DNA from: Oasisia sp. SBJ-2009
Lineage: Eukaryota; Annelida; Polychaeta; Sabellida; Siboglinidae
Direction: 5' to 3'
Assembly (NCBI GenBank): GCA_964017155.1
Contig: OZ024863.1
Coordinates: 38,048,038-38,112,037 of the forward strand
DNA: 64,000 nt
In this document: piece by piece, positions 1 to 10,544 of the stretch
How the letters are laid out: every line of letters begins with the position of its first letter
Position numbering within the stretch: position 1 is the first letter of the stretch
Made by a program: the position numbers and the translations under genes
The notes under the pieces: model-generated
Told to the model about the DNA's origin: nothing
Databases searched by the model: none
What the model saw: only the letters and a program-made list of their open reading frames with translations

Positions 1-410
1 AATTCTGCAATTTACTTTATAAACACCGTAACAGTACTGACGTAAAGGTACTGACATTTGTGGACAAGATAAATCGTTGGTTTTTCAATCAATAAGTACC
101 TAATAGAGCATTTATAATGTACATGAGATATAACTTTTAAATTAATATAGTTTGTTAACTATAAATAATACAAATGGTAAACATGATGCAAAAAAATCCA
201 GCCATCCCACATGGGAGAGCACATATTTCCCGATATGAATTGGGCATTTTGCTAATATAGACGATATCCTTGAATTATTACAGTGAATTATGGCGTGTTA
301 ATGGCATGTTGACAGCTAAAACATGTGATAGTGGGATGTCGATTTGGTTTATTTTTCGACAAACTACAGGTAAGAATAGTTCGAGGAATTGGACTGAACA
401 TTTTGAATCA

Positions 411-1116
411 CCCACGTAGCCACGGTTATTTTATCATACCCATCTTTCGCAATTTGAAAGGTCGTCATATTTGCATTCATTGCAGCTTTGTAATGCCTAA
501 ACTGTGTTACAATGGAATGAAAGATAATTAATTAATTTCTTGATACAAAGGTGTGACGCCACTCGAATGCACCCTAACAAACACTGCATTGTCTTGACCA
601 AGTGCCAATCAGTCAACACCTGCGGCACACGTTCTGGGTCCGAAACCCGTGTCAGGTGTCACACGTCACAGTGTACTCTTGTCATCACATAATACGCTGT
701 CTGGGGCAAAAAACGGTGTCATGGGTCACACATCGTGTTAGTGACAACCTGACATGCCTTCAAGAGTGTTCAGTTCAGTATAGTTTAGTTCGGTTCGGAG
801 GTGAAACATGACAAGTCACGTACTGGAATACAGTAATGAAGGCCTATAGTATTTTTAGATGGCTACATAAAAATTGAGATTGTAAGCCTCCAATAAGTAT
901 TACAATGCTAGAAAATGCTGCCTTGTTAAGTTCTTCTAGTATGTTGTAGTTATTTTGATTTTTTTATTACGTGTGCAAATTGAACTGCCAGCTACATTGG
1001 TCAGTGAACTTGGTTGTCGGTATTCATTTTAAGCGAGTTGGGTTTGAATTACACACACATACACACACCACACACACCACACACACCACACGCACCCACC
1101 CACCCACGCACACACG

Positions 1117-1166
<50 letters not shown>

Positions 1167-2556
1167 TTGCTTAGTTGTCGGATGGCCCCCTCCAATGTAA
1201 AATCCTGGCTACGGCACTGAAAATTTAATACACTAATGTAAGCCTAGTGTCATAAAGCTACAAGAACATTGAGATAGTCTTAGTATTCTTTATCGGTCTT
1301 GGCTATCATTCCCATTTATTTCTATACCTTTCTTTATACTATCTTTCTCGTCTAATTTTTCTCGTCGCCCAATCAACTGTTTTCTTGGCCAACCTCTGTG
1401 TACATATGCTCGGCATATCTCAGTCTTTAATGAATTACACCTAAAAGCGACAATTACATTTCGCGAACTCTGGACAAGAAAACGATGCCTGAAAAACCGA
1501 ACGAAACAAATTTACCATCTCTACGTATCCATTGTTATTTTATCATACCCATCTTAATTTCGCAATATGAAAGATCGTCATCTCTGCGTTCAATGCAGCT
1601 TGGTAGAGTCTAAACTGTGTTACAGTAGCATAAGAGAGAATTGGTTTGTTCTTGATACAAAAGTGTGACGCCACTCGATCGCACCGTCACAAACACTGCA
1701 TTGTCTTGACCAAGTGCCAATCAGTCAACACCTGCGGCACACGTTCTGGGTCCCAAACACGGGTCATGTGTCACACGTCACAGTGTACTCTTGTCATTAC
1801 ATAATATGCTGTCTGGGTTTTTAAAAAAACGGTGTCATGGGTCACACATCGTGTTAGTGACAACCTGACATGCCTTCGAGAGTGTTCAGTTCAGTATAGT
1901 TTAGTTCGGTTCGGAGGTGAAACATGACAAGTCACACACTGGAATACAGTAATGAAGACTTGTAGTATTATCAGATGGCTACATGAAAATTGAGATTGTA
2001 AACACCCAGTAAGTATTACAATGCTTCCTTTTTAATTTGTTCTAGTATGTTGTAGTTATTTGGAGTTTTATTACGTGTGCAAATTTACAATCTTAGTATT
2101 CTTGATCGGTCTTGACTATCTTTCCCATTCATTTCTATACTTTTTTATACTATCTTTACATCTTAATGTTCGTTTTTCTCTTCGTCCAATCAACTGTTTT
2201 CTTGGCCAACCTCTGTGTATGTATGCTCGGCATATCTCAATCTCTAATTAATTACACCTAAAAGCGAGTTACATATCGCGAACTCGGGGCAAGAAAACGG
2301 TGGTAGTAACGATGGCTGAAAAGCCGAACGAATTTTTTTTACCATATATACGTATCCATTATTTTATCATACCCATCTCAATTTCGCAACTTGAAAGATC
2401 GTTATCTCTGCGTTCATTGCAGCTTGGAGTCTAAACTGTATTACAGTGGCACAAAAGAGAATTGATTTGTTCTTGATACAAAGGTGTGACGCCACACGAT
2501 CGCACCCTGACAAACACGGCATTGTCTTGACCAAGTGCCAATCAGTCAACACCTGG
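411..2556 (+). repeat. Tandem duplication, 2.5 copies of a 0.8-1.1 kb unit
   Basis: Copy A covers about 411-1500, copy B about 1517-2330 and partial copy C about 2345-2556. All three share the stretches around TTTTATCATACCCATC, around GTGTGACGCCAC and GTCTTGACCAAGTGCCAATC. A and B also share a long 3' part, including the TTTCTTGGCCAACC segment. Equivalent points are 1,112 bp apart for A-B and 821 bp apart for B-C. The difference of about 290 bp equals the CA-repeat-bearing segment present only in A (about 977-1275). No coding potential is seen. Confidence 0.9.
1051..1162 (+). repeat. (CA)n microsatellite with CACC/CACG interruptions
   Basis: A 112-bp CA-rich tract in the part of duplication copy A that copy B lacks. 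Confidence 0.97.
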
Positions 2557-3517
2557 TCTACTCCCCGAAATGATAATGATGGAATAAGTCATAAGCGCCT
2601 GATTTCAAATACTGTGATGTGTTTTATTGTGTCCACAACTAATGAGACAGCAATCTCAGCAATGGTCATGATCATTAGTGAAACAAAATGCACCTCTAAC
2701 AACAGGTGGAAGTTGGACTGCCTGCTCTTAGGTCGGAAATCAGTCAGGCTGGTAAATTTTAACAGACATTTCACTAAGTTTAACTGGTTTTCTTGAAAGT
2801 GAGAATATAATGGCCATCAAGAACAACAAAAAGAGCTGTTACAAGTATGTGGCTAAAAGGGTTGTTTACAACATAAATCATTTGTTTACTTTTGCAAGTT
2901 AAAGATTCAATGTTTCAAGCTTCTTAAATTCAAATTCCCAGCAGAATACAGCAACATAGTTATTACTGTTTTAATAACAGTATAATTTTTTTATCAATAA
3001 ATATAAGAGACTAACAACCTCAAATAAATAATTCAGTAACTGACCACAACACTAACTATAACGTAGTAACAGTAAGAGAAACATGAATACAAAACGACAA
3101 TATGACACCTATGACACTAGTAATTGTTTCTAAGTATGCCTACAATAAATATTAAATAAATAAATATTAAATAACTGTATTCTTTAATCTCTCATACATT
3201 ACATTTAAGTTAACCACTGGCAACAGTGATTATAAGCCATAAGATACAGTAGAACCTCTCTTAATTAATTATCTATCCAGACAGTCAACTACAAGAATAA
3301 AGAACAGCTCATCCAGTACATGAATTACGTTTTACGCTAGCATTTACAATATTGCCAAATGCTTTTTAGGGACAATGTTCTCATTCAGTAGTGCGACACG
3401 TTAAATAAATGGATAGTCTCACGATCACAACACATAAATTTAAACTGACAAAACAGTAAATATGAAACTATAATGACAACATTGTTAATATAAAACAACT
3501 CTCTTTGCAAGAGAGTT

Positions 3518-3654
3518 TCAAGAGAACTGTGTCTTTGATTTTCCCCTGAAATACGGATGCAGTGGAGAGACATGAGCTCTCCTGGACAGACCAACTCTCC
3601 GTGGCTTGTTGCATATCTTCAACATCGGCAGTGTGTGGTCACCAGGATCATACT
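3518..3654 (-). CDS. RAD51AP2-like: RAD51AP2-like last coding exon with RAD51-interacting motif
   Basis: The acceptor is a T-rich tract ending TTTTGTACAG right before 3654. The exon completes a GAG codon from the previous exon, encodes 44 further residues and ends at TGA (3520-3518). The basic and hydrophobic run PRRVGLSRRAHVSPLHPY (residues 1672-1689) is the recognisable part. It matches the GLSR-x-A-x-V-x-PLHP pattern of the RAD51-interacting motif at the C-termini of RAD51AP1 and RAD51AP2. A short tail follows (FRGKSKTQFS). Confidence 0.8.
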
Positions 3655-3923
3655 CTGTACAAAACAACAATGTCAAGATGCAATTAAGCTAAAAAGCCTA
3701 ATTAAAGGATCCTGGTTAAAAAAATATGCTATATGGTTATTTTTAATAAAAGGCTATAACATTTTATGTACAGATATTTTCGTTTAGGTTATCCAATTAT
3801 ACATTTCTTTACGAGAATGGCATCTACACCTTGTATATTATATTATATTATATTATATTATATTATATTATATTATATTATATTATATTATATTATATTA
3901 TATTTGTGTGTGTGTGTGTGTGT

Positions 3924-3974
<51 letters not shown>

Positions 3975-4006
3975 TGCGTTCGTGCGTTCGTGCGTGCGTG
4001 CGTTCG

Positions 4007-4078
<72 letters not shown>

Positions 4079-7000
4079 TGTATCTTGCCACTTCTGCCGA
4101 CAACGTAGATCTAGTGGTGCCATCTGTAGGATTGTTATGTTGAATATTAGTAATCAAAAATGATCCAAAAGATGGCAGCACCAGATTGTTGCTAACACGA
4201 ATTACATTTTAAAGACGCTATTTAATCACCGACTACAGCTCAGCCATTTAATGCGACAGTTGAATAATGTATATTTATTGGAACAGTATGCAGTATTAAA
4301 ATGGACTATTTATGTAAATCAACTTGTTCTGACCCAAAACAATACCATTAAAGCTGCTTCCTCAACTGATTTAGCCTACAAAGACTCTTATTCTTTTATG
4401 TCAAAATATCCTATTGTGTCTGAATATTTTAGGTAATATCTATACCTGGTAGTCTAGTTATTAAAACCTGCTTACTTGTGTTTATTTGGTCAAAAAACTG
4501 ACTTATTTATTTACACCCAGCAATTTGTTAAAGTTTATATTTGTTCTGGTGATTTCGTCAAAATTACATTACAGTGTGTGTATATGGTTGCAGAAACTAA
4601 AACTAGCCAGTAGCATGGTGTAGTAGATCCCAGGTAGTTTTGACTTTTCATACAATAATTTGTAGTGAGCTTAATAAAACAGTCAAACTGAGGAGGCAGC
4701 CTACAGGTGTCTGGTGATTACAAAAATCAACTTACCTGCAGCAGCTACACTGGTTGGTAATAAGTCCGGGCCAATTGAAAGTGCATACCTCCATAGGAAT
4801 GATGATTCTGAGTTACTCTGCTTTACAGAGCCACCTAGCGTTGAAGTTTCTAGTAGAATGCAACATCACATAAAACACAACTTTTAATAATTCTATATAG
4901 CGTAGTACTCAGTCTGATCACAAAATTCAGATTTTAATTTTCATCCTCATTCAAACACCATCTTGACTCTTCTTGGGAGTGCTTAGCTATGTTGCAATTA
5001 CTGCGTAAGGACTATTAATTCACATTTATCCACCATTGTCTATAGCCAAGTATTCATTTATCCAGCTGGGTGTGAAGTGACATAATGTGAATTAAAAGAA
5101 AATTGGCCAAATGTCAAAACAGCTGCAAAGGGATTAAAACATGGGTTCAGTTTTTTCGTGGTGTTCTGACCACAGTACACGAGAGCATCCCAGTTATTGT
5201 TTCTTGACTGGAATCTGTATTTTTGATATGGTATTGCATACATTTTCATAATATACATGGCTTAATCGGCCTAATCCAAAACATAGGAAAAACATGGAAA
5301 GTGACATTCTTGCATCATTTCACGGAAACAACTTTATAAAATACAATCATGTATGTATAGTGCTGGCTCAACACCTGCTCCTCTACCAATGCATGGCAGG
5401 TGTATTGCTATTTGTAAAATATACATACCAAATTCATATTAGCATCAATTTGCATTAACATGTTTCATTTGCTAGATGGTGACACTGTAGCAATATACCT
5501 TCCATGCAATACAAGATGATAAAGAAACCACCTTCTCCTTGTACATAACGCTTAATGTATATCTGGACTGTGAACTTACGCATGCAATGACCCCATATTT
5601 GGTCGTAAGTACAAACAGGACTAAGAACGTAAGGAGCTATATATGATGCCTACCTGCATACATTGACTCCTCCAGTTGGGGAGAGGATGTGTGAGCTGTC
5701 TCAGCAGTAGGCACCTCTTGATCTTCTGCCACCATAGTCATCTCCTTCTGTGTCCAACTACGGTACTGTCCGTCATTCTCCTGCAGTTTAGTAGGTGGTT
5801 TTGCATGGCAGCAGGTCACATCCCCAACATGTCCCACTGCCAGCTTTTGTAACTTATTTGGACTGTCATTGTCATGACTAATGTCAGTATCTTTTCGTTT
5901 GTCACACTCACGACTGAAGATGGCTGCCCTGGAGTGTTTATCATCGGCAATGTCTGATGGCAATTCGCTTGCACTTTCTTCTTCAACTATCTGTTTCACA
6001 GGGCCAGCATCATCACACATGATGACCTTAACTGTTTCTGTTGATGGGGTTTCTTCTTCAGCATCATTTTCAGCAGGTAGGTTTTTATTTCCTGTTTGCT
6101 GGACTTTGTCTTCCGAAGCATCATCATCATTAGAATCACAAATCTGTGTAGTGTTTGTTGTATCTGTTTCTTTTACAAATTTTTCTGGGGCTCTAAAAGT
6201 GCTCATTTCATGTTTCTCAACACATCTGTAGACTGTCTCCAACAACTCATCTATGCAGTATTTCATATTATCTCTGATGGTGTGTGAGTGTTCGATTATC
6301 TTACAGTGTTCCTGGACATCTTCAATATTGGTACTGTCTGGCTTTTGGTCAATGGTGTTGTCTGCTGAAACTTCCACATCTGAGACATGGTTCAAATTCA
6401 AGGACTCAAATGCATTTGTATCTTCTTGGTGCTTTTGTGGTACACCTTCAAAGGCATCATTTTGTCTGTGGCTGAAAGTATTGATGTGGCAAGTCTCACA
6501 AGACAAGCATTTGTGTAATTCACATGTTTCTTCATCACATTCTGTATGCACTAAAGTCCTCTCGGTCTCTAATATTCCATCATGCACTGGCAATGGACTC
6601 ACTATGTCCGTTTCAGTAGCATCCCTACTGCTTCTAGTATAACCTGCCATCTTTCTCTTGCTATCAACATCACTTGCAAAATCTGTTATATTGCAAGAAT
6701 CTGAAACACTGTGCCCATCATATCCGAGTTGATCATTATCAAATGCCCATGGTTTGGACACTGTGCTGAATGTCAAATCATGTTCACTATACATGCTATC
6801 ATTATTGAGATACAGCATGGTCTCCATGGCGTCTTGTGTGTCTTCAGAGCTGCAGCTTGATTCCCCATTGCTATATTCAATGTAGCTGGCCAATGGAGAT
6901 GCAAACTGTACCATCAGTTTACTGTTGCATGCAACTGAGTGAATGCAACTCTTGATTCTTGTGTACCGGTCCTGATGGCAATTTCTCTCATTCTCATACA

Positions 7001-10000
7001 TGTCGTCATGGCTACTTCTCTCATGCATGTCATCATGGACATTTCTCTCACATAAGTTGTCTTTGAAACTACCCTCATGCATATTATCATGGACATTTCT
7101 CTTATAAATTTTATCATCGGCATTCCTCTCATGTATATCATCTTGGAAACTTCTCTCATATGTGTCATCCTGGACACTTCTCTCTTGCATGTCTCCAGGG
7201 ACCTTTCTCTCAAGCATTTCGTCATGGATACTTCTCTCATTGAGCATGTCATCATGAACACTTTCCTCGTGCATTTTTTCATGGACACTTACTTCACACA
7301 TGTCATCATGGACACTTCTCTCATGCTTGTAGTCAGGGACACTTCCTGGGACACTACCCCCATGCATATTATCATGGACATATCTCTCAAACATGTCATC
7401 ACACACACTTCTGTCATGCATGTCATCATGGACATTTATCTTTTGGATGTCATCATGGACACTTTCATTGTGACTGTCATTAGGGACATTCCTCTCAAGC
7501 ATATCGTTACATAAACATCTCTCATGCATGTCATTAGGAACACTTCTGTTAAGCATATTTCCCTCTTGCAGGTCGTCAAGGACACTTCCCTCATGCAGGT
7601 TTTCACGGACACTTCCCTCATGCAGGTCGTCACGGACACTTCCATCATGCAGGTCATCACGGACACTCCCCTCATGCAGGTCGTCACAGACACTTCCCTC
7701 AAGCAGGTCGTCATGGACACTTCCCTCATGCAGATTGTCATGGACACTTCCCTCGTGCAGATTGTCATGGACACTTCCCTCGTGCAGGTCGTCATGGACA
7801 CTTCCCTCATGCAGGTCATCATGGACACTTCCCTCGTGCAGGTTGTCATGGACACTTCCCTCGTGCAGATTGTCATGGACACTTCCCTCATGCAGGTTGT
7901 CACGGACACTTCCCTCATGCAGGTCATCACGGACACTTCCCACATGCAGGTCATCACGGACACTTCCCTCATGCAGGTTGCCATGGACACTTCTCTCATG
8001 CAGGTCATCACGGACACTTCCCTCATGCAGGTCGTCACGGACACTTCCCTCATGCAGGTCATCACGGACACTTCCCTCATGCAGGTTGTCATGGACACTT
8101 CCCTCATGCAGGTCGTCATGGACACTTCCTTCATGCAGGTCGTCATGGACACTTCCCTTATGCAGGTCGTCATGGACACTTCCCTTATGCAGGTCGTCAT
8201 GGACACTTCCATCGTTCATATCATCATGAACACTTCCATCATGCATGTTATCATGGACTCTTCTCTCAAGCATACCATCATGGACATTTATCTTGTGCAT
8301 ATTATTGTTGACACTTATCACCTGCATGTCATCAGAATGTTCCTGCAGTGGCAGTGGCAATAGAGGCTCAGTGCTGCCATCTGATGGATTATTGTTAATT
8401 ACATCTGTCTTCACTTTTTCAACTAAAGGGTTGGATGTGTTTTCTGCTGTTTTGCTCCGGTAAGCAACTTCGGTGTCCTGTAATGCATGGGTCTTCAGAT
8501 GCATTACACATGGGTCTTCATATGCATCTGTTTTTAAAACAGTGTGATGTCCTGTTGGATACCCAGAACCAGAATCTGGAATGAGAGCAATTCCTGCAGA
8601 TTCACTCTCCATGGTCTCAGTAGGTTCCTGTGAGACGATTGTCTGCTTTTCAAGCAATTTGTCATCAGAAACTGTGATTTCATCCTGCATGGCCACTGTT
8701 TCATCCAACTCATGAATGTTTTTAGATGTGTTTATATTGCACTGCTGCTCTCTGGAGAATGTAATATGTCCACAAATATCCTCTGCAACAGTGTTCTCTT
8801 CATCACCACTCACTTTGCTGAGTGCAGTGGATGAAATCTTTTCATTGCTTTCCATCTGTTCAACTGCAACTGTATCAACCTCATCTACAGACAGTGTATC
8901 ACCTTCCTGCTTTGTTGTGGCATCCATTGTTTCATTCATGACAATATCACCATCTGATGACGTTGCTGCTGGTAGTGTTGACAAAATGACATCATTCTCT
9001 TGAACTGCTACATTTTTTTTCACAGCTATTTCTTTCTCTGCTTTGTCACTCAGCTGTAGATCGAAAATTGTGCCAGCATCTTTTATCACGAAGTTAGCAT
9101 AACCTACACCTAAAAAACTGCTTAGTTTAATTGCTGTAGCCATTTTCTGTTGCTGTTCCACAATTTCTTTATCCGTTTGTTCTGATTGACTTACTTCATA
9201 TTCCATTAATAATGTGACTGCTTCATCCTTACTTCTATCCTCACTCTGTACTACCGAGGTGTCGTTAGCATCCTGCATGGCAACATGCTGGCTACTGGTG
9301 TCTGTGATCGCAACAGGAGATGGGACTGCTTCACAAGTTTGTCCTCCGTGATGTCGTTCATCAGGTTTTCTTTCTATTTCACCACCAGACCCAACACAGA
9401 ACATTTGCTGTGAGATATTTGTCTCAATGACTTCTGATCTGTTTACTGGTCTCTCTCCTCTTTGAATTTCAGGAATAGCGTATGAGTTATTTTGATCTAC
9501 TATCGAATGTAAATCCACTTGAAAAACATTGGCTTCATTTATTGGTCCTTCTTCCATTTTTTCATCAGGCTTGACACAGTACATTTCCCCATCTCCTTGT
9601 AGTTGATGGGCCATCGCAAAATGTTCTGCTTTGGTCAGAGTTCTTCTTTCTGTTTCATGTTCCACTTCCTGAGGTGAAGATGTAAGCCCAGGTGGGTCCT
9701 CAACTGCAACTGGTGTCAGGTAAAAGTCTGAGGTTTGTGAGTCACCAGCTTTTTCTTCTTTCATTTGTAATTGTTCACCACATTGTGGGATACAGTCTGA
9801 ACAGTTGCCATTGGTGAGAGTTCCATATGTCAGATGGCAGCTGTTACTGCAAGATTCTGGTTGCAGCATATCATTTACCCACTTATCAAGCTTGTCTTTA
9901 GACAGGATGGCAGTGTCTGCAGTTACACCATTAACAGATGACTGAAGACAGGGTTCTTGTGGCTGTAATTCACTAGCACTATTAAGACACGGCTCTTCAT

Positions 10001-10502
10001 CACATGTGGCCCCAGCATCTGCTGAAGAAATCACATGTTCCTGGTCTTCACAATTAGGTTGTGGCTGTAAAGAAAGGTCATCTTCAGTACTGGAAACAAT
10101 TTCCGCTATGTGGTCAGTTGTACATACCTCTGGTTGCTGAATGTCATGACTAGATCTGTCTTTCGATAGACATCTCCCAATAATACTATTTGTTATTGGC
10201 ACATCAATTATATCTTTCTGAGCAGTAGTGTCCAAATGTGTAACACTGTGGTCAACTCCATCACCCTGATCCTCAACCATAGGTTTCCATGCAAACATTC
10301 CTGCATCTGTTTTTATACCTATTTCACAAACTTCATAGTTATCACTGTTTTTTGTCCCACCTGGCAGTTCTGTGACAATGTTGCTCTTGACCTCAATGGT
10401 GTGGCTGTGGAATTTGGAGTCATCTTCGATGCTCCCATCTTTCTCTGTGTAGTCAATTCGGGTTCTATCAAGATGTGGTTTTGTTTCAGATGGCTGTGAC
10501 AT
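3518..10502 (-). CDS. RAD51AP2-like: RAD51AP2-like protein, 3 coding exons, about 1,699 aa
   Basis: Join on the minus strand: 10502-5654, 4849-4736, 3654-3518. Each exon ends with one base of a split codon and the next supplies two, so the joins read GCA-G/AA and GCA-G/AG without breaking frame; the total is 5,100 nt with a TGA stop. Residues 1-1616 (exon 1) are acidic, Ser/Thr/Asp/Glu-rich and look disordered, with a 9-residue tandem repeat in the middle. Residues 1617-1654 are exon 2. Residues 1655-1699 (exon 3) hold the C-terminal motif, with core GLSRRAHVSPLHPY. This motif type binds RAD51 in RAD51AP1 and RAD51AP2 (known for the family). One giant exon followed by small C-terminal exons is, as I recall, also the layout of human RAD51AP2. 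The role in homologous or meiotic recombination is inferred. The start is the first ATG in the frame; the frame stays open upstream to a TAG near 10590 without another ATG, so an extra 5' exon joined near 10544 is possible. Confidence 0.75.
3834..4081 (+). repeat. Compound microsatellite (TATTA)n-(TG)n-(TGCG)n
   Basis: Three simple repeats of different unit size abut: a TATTA pentamer to 3903, TG to about 3972, then TGCG to 4080. It lies in the last intron of the RAD51AP2-like gene (3655-4735) and produces spurious open frames on both strands. Confidence 0.97.
4736..4849 (-). CDS. RAD51AP2-like: RAD51AP2-like coding exon 2 (114 nt)
   Basis: The acceptor is a T-rich tract ending CTACTAG just before position 4849; the donor is CTGCAG/GTAAG after 4736. 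The exon is 38 codons long and symmetric (phase 1-1). It encodes a Ser-rich start followed by SSFLWRYALSIGPDLLPTSV, which looks like an ordered, aromatic-containing segment unlike the acidic exon before it. I do not recognise a named domain in it. Confidence 0.72.
5654..10502 (-). CDS. RAD51AP2-like: RAD51AP2-like coding exon 1 (giant exon)
   Basis: The exon gives 1,616 codons plus one base. It reads open to a donor CAG/GTAGGC at 5654/5653. If unspliced, translation would stop five codons later at 5639-5637, so an unspliced reading gives almost the same protein but loses the RAD51 motif. The composition is hydrophilic and acidic, with scattered Cys and His and no membrane segment or recognised catalytic domain. 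Insertions and deletions inside the repeat block are all multiples of three, which supports a translated frame. Confidence 0.85.
6990..8340 (-). repeat. 27-bp coding tandem repeat (9-aa unit, about 48 copies)
   Basis: The unit is DLHEGSVHD or DLHEGSVRD, with N for the first D in many copies. In the protein's order, about 27 near-identical units (roughly 8340 down to 7560) come first, then about 21 degenerate units (7560 down to 6990) with DMHERSVHD-like sequences. The degenerate part contains units one residue longer, four residues longer, and a pair four residues short in total; all keep frame. Because 27 is divisible by three, long open frames also appear in other frames here; these are shadows. 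Confidence 0.95.
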
Positions 10503-10524
10503 TTGCACTACTTTTCCAAAGCAT
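10486..10524 (-). promoter_or_regulatory. Possible upstream ORF overlapping the RAD51AP2-like start codon
   Basis: An out-of-frame ATG at 10524-10522 opens a 12-codon frame that ends at TGA (10488-10486), past the main ATG at 10502. If transcription starts upstream of it, this would lower use of the main start. It only matters if the ATG at 10502 is the true start. Confidence 0.3.
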
Positions 10525-10544
10525 GTAATGTCTTCTCTTAATTC

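Larger units (their letters stand above)
1..3517. other. Region 3' of the RAD51AP2-like gene, no gene seen
   Basis: No supported coding exon. The first 2.6 kb is mostly a tandem duplication and a CA repeat, listed separately. On the minus strand an ATTAAA-type poly(A) signal candidate lies at 3188-3183, about 330 bp after the RAD51AP2-like stop codon; no stronger AATAAA was seen close to the stop. At 3248 a CAGTAGAACCTC string directly follows TA. Confidence 0.5.

Noticed and set aside
3246..3275. TA-CAGTAGAACCTC string resembling the end of a pogo/Tc1-type element
   Set aside because: No matching opposite end was found within several hundred bases; a similar CAGTAGAACC at 40479 also lacks a partner.
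3766..4181. Frames of about 100-125 codons over the compound microsatellite
   Set aside because: Translations of TATTA, TG and TGCG repeats in both directions.
7436..8363. Frames of 233-279 codons on both strands over the RAD51AP2-like repeat
   Set aside because: A 27-bp unit keeps every frame periodic; only the minus-strand frame continues into non-repeat coding sequence and correct splice sites.
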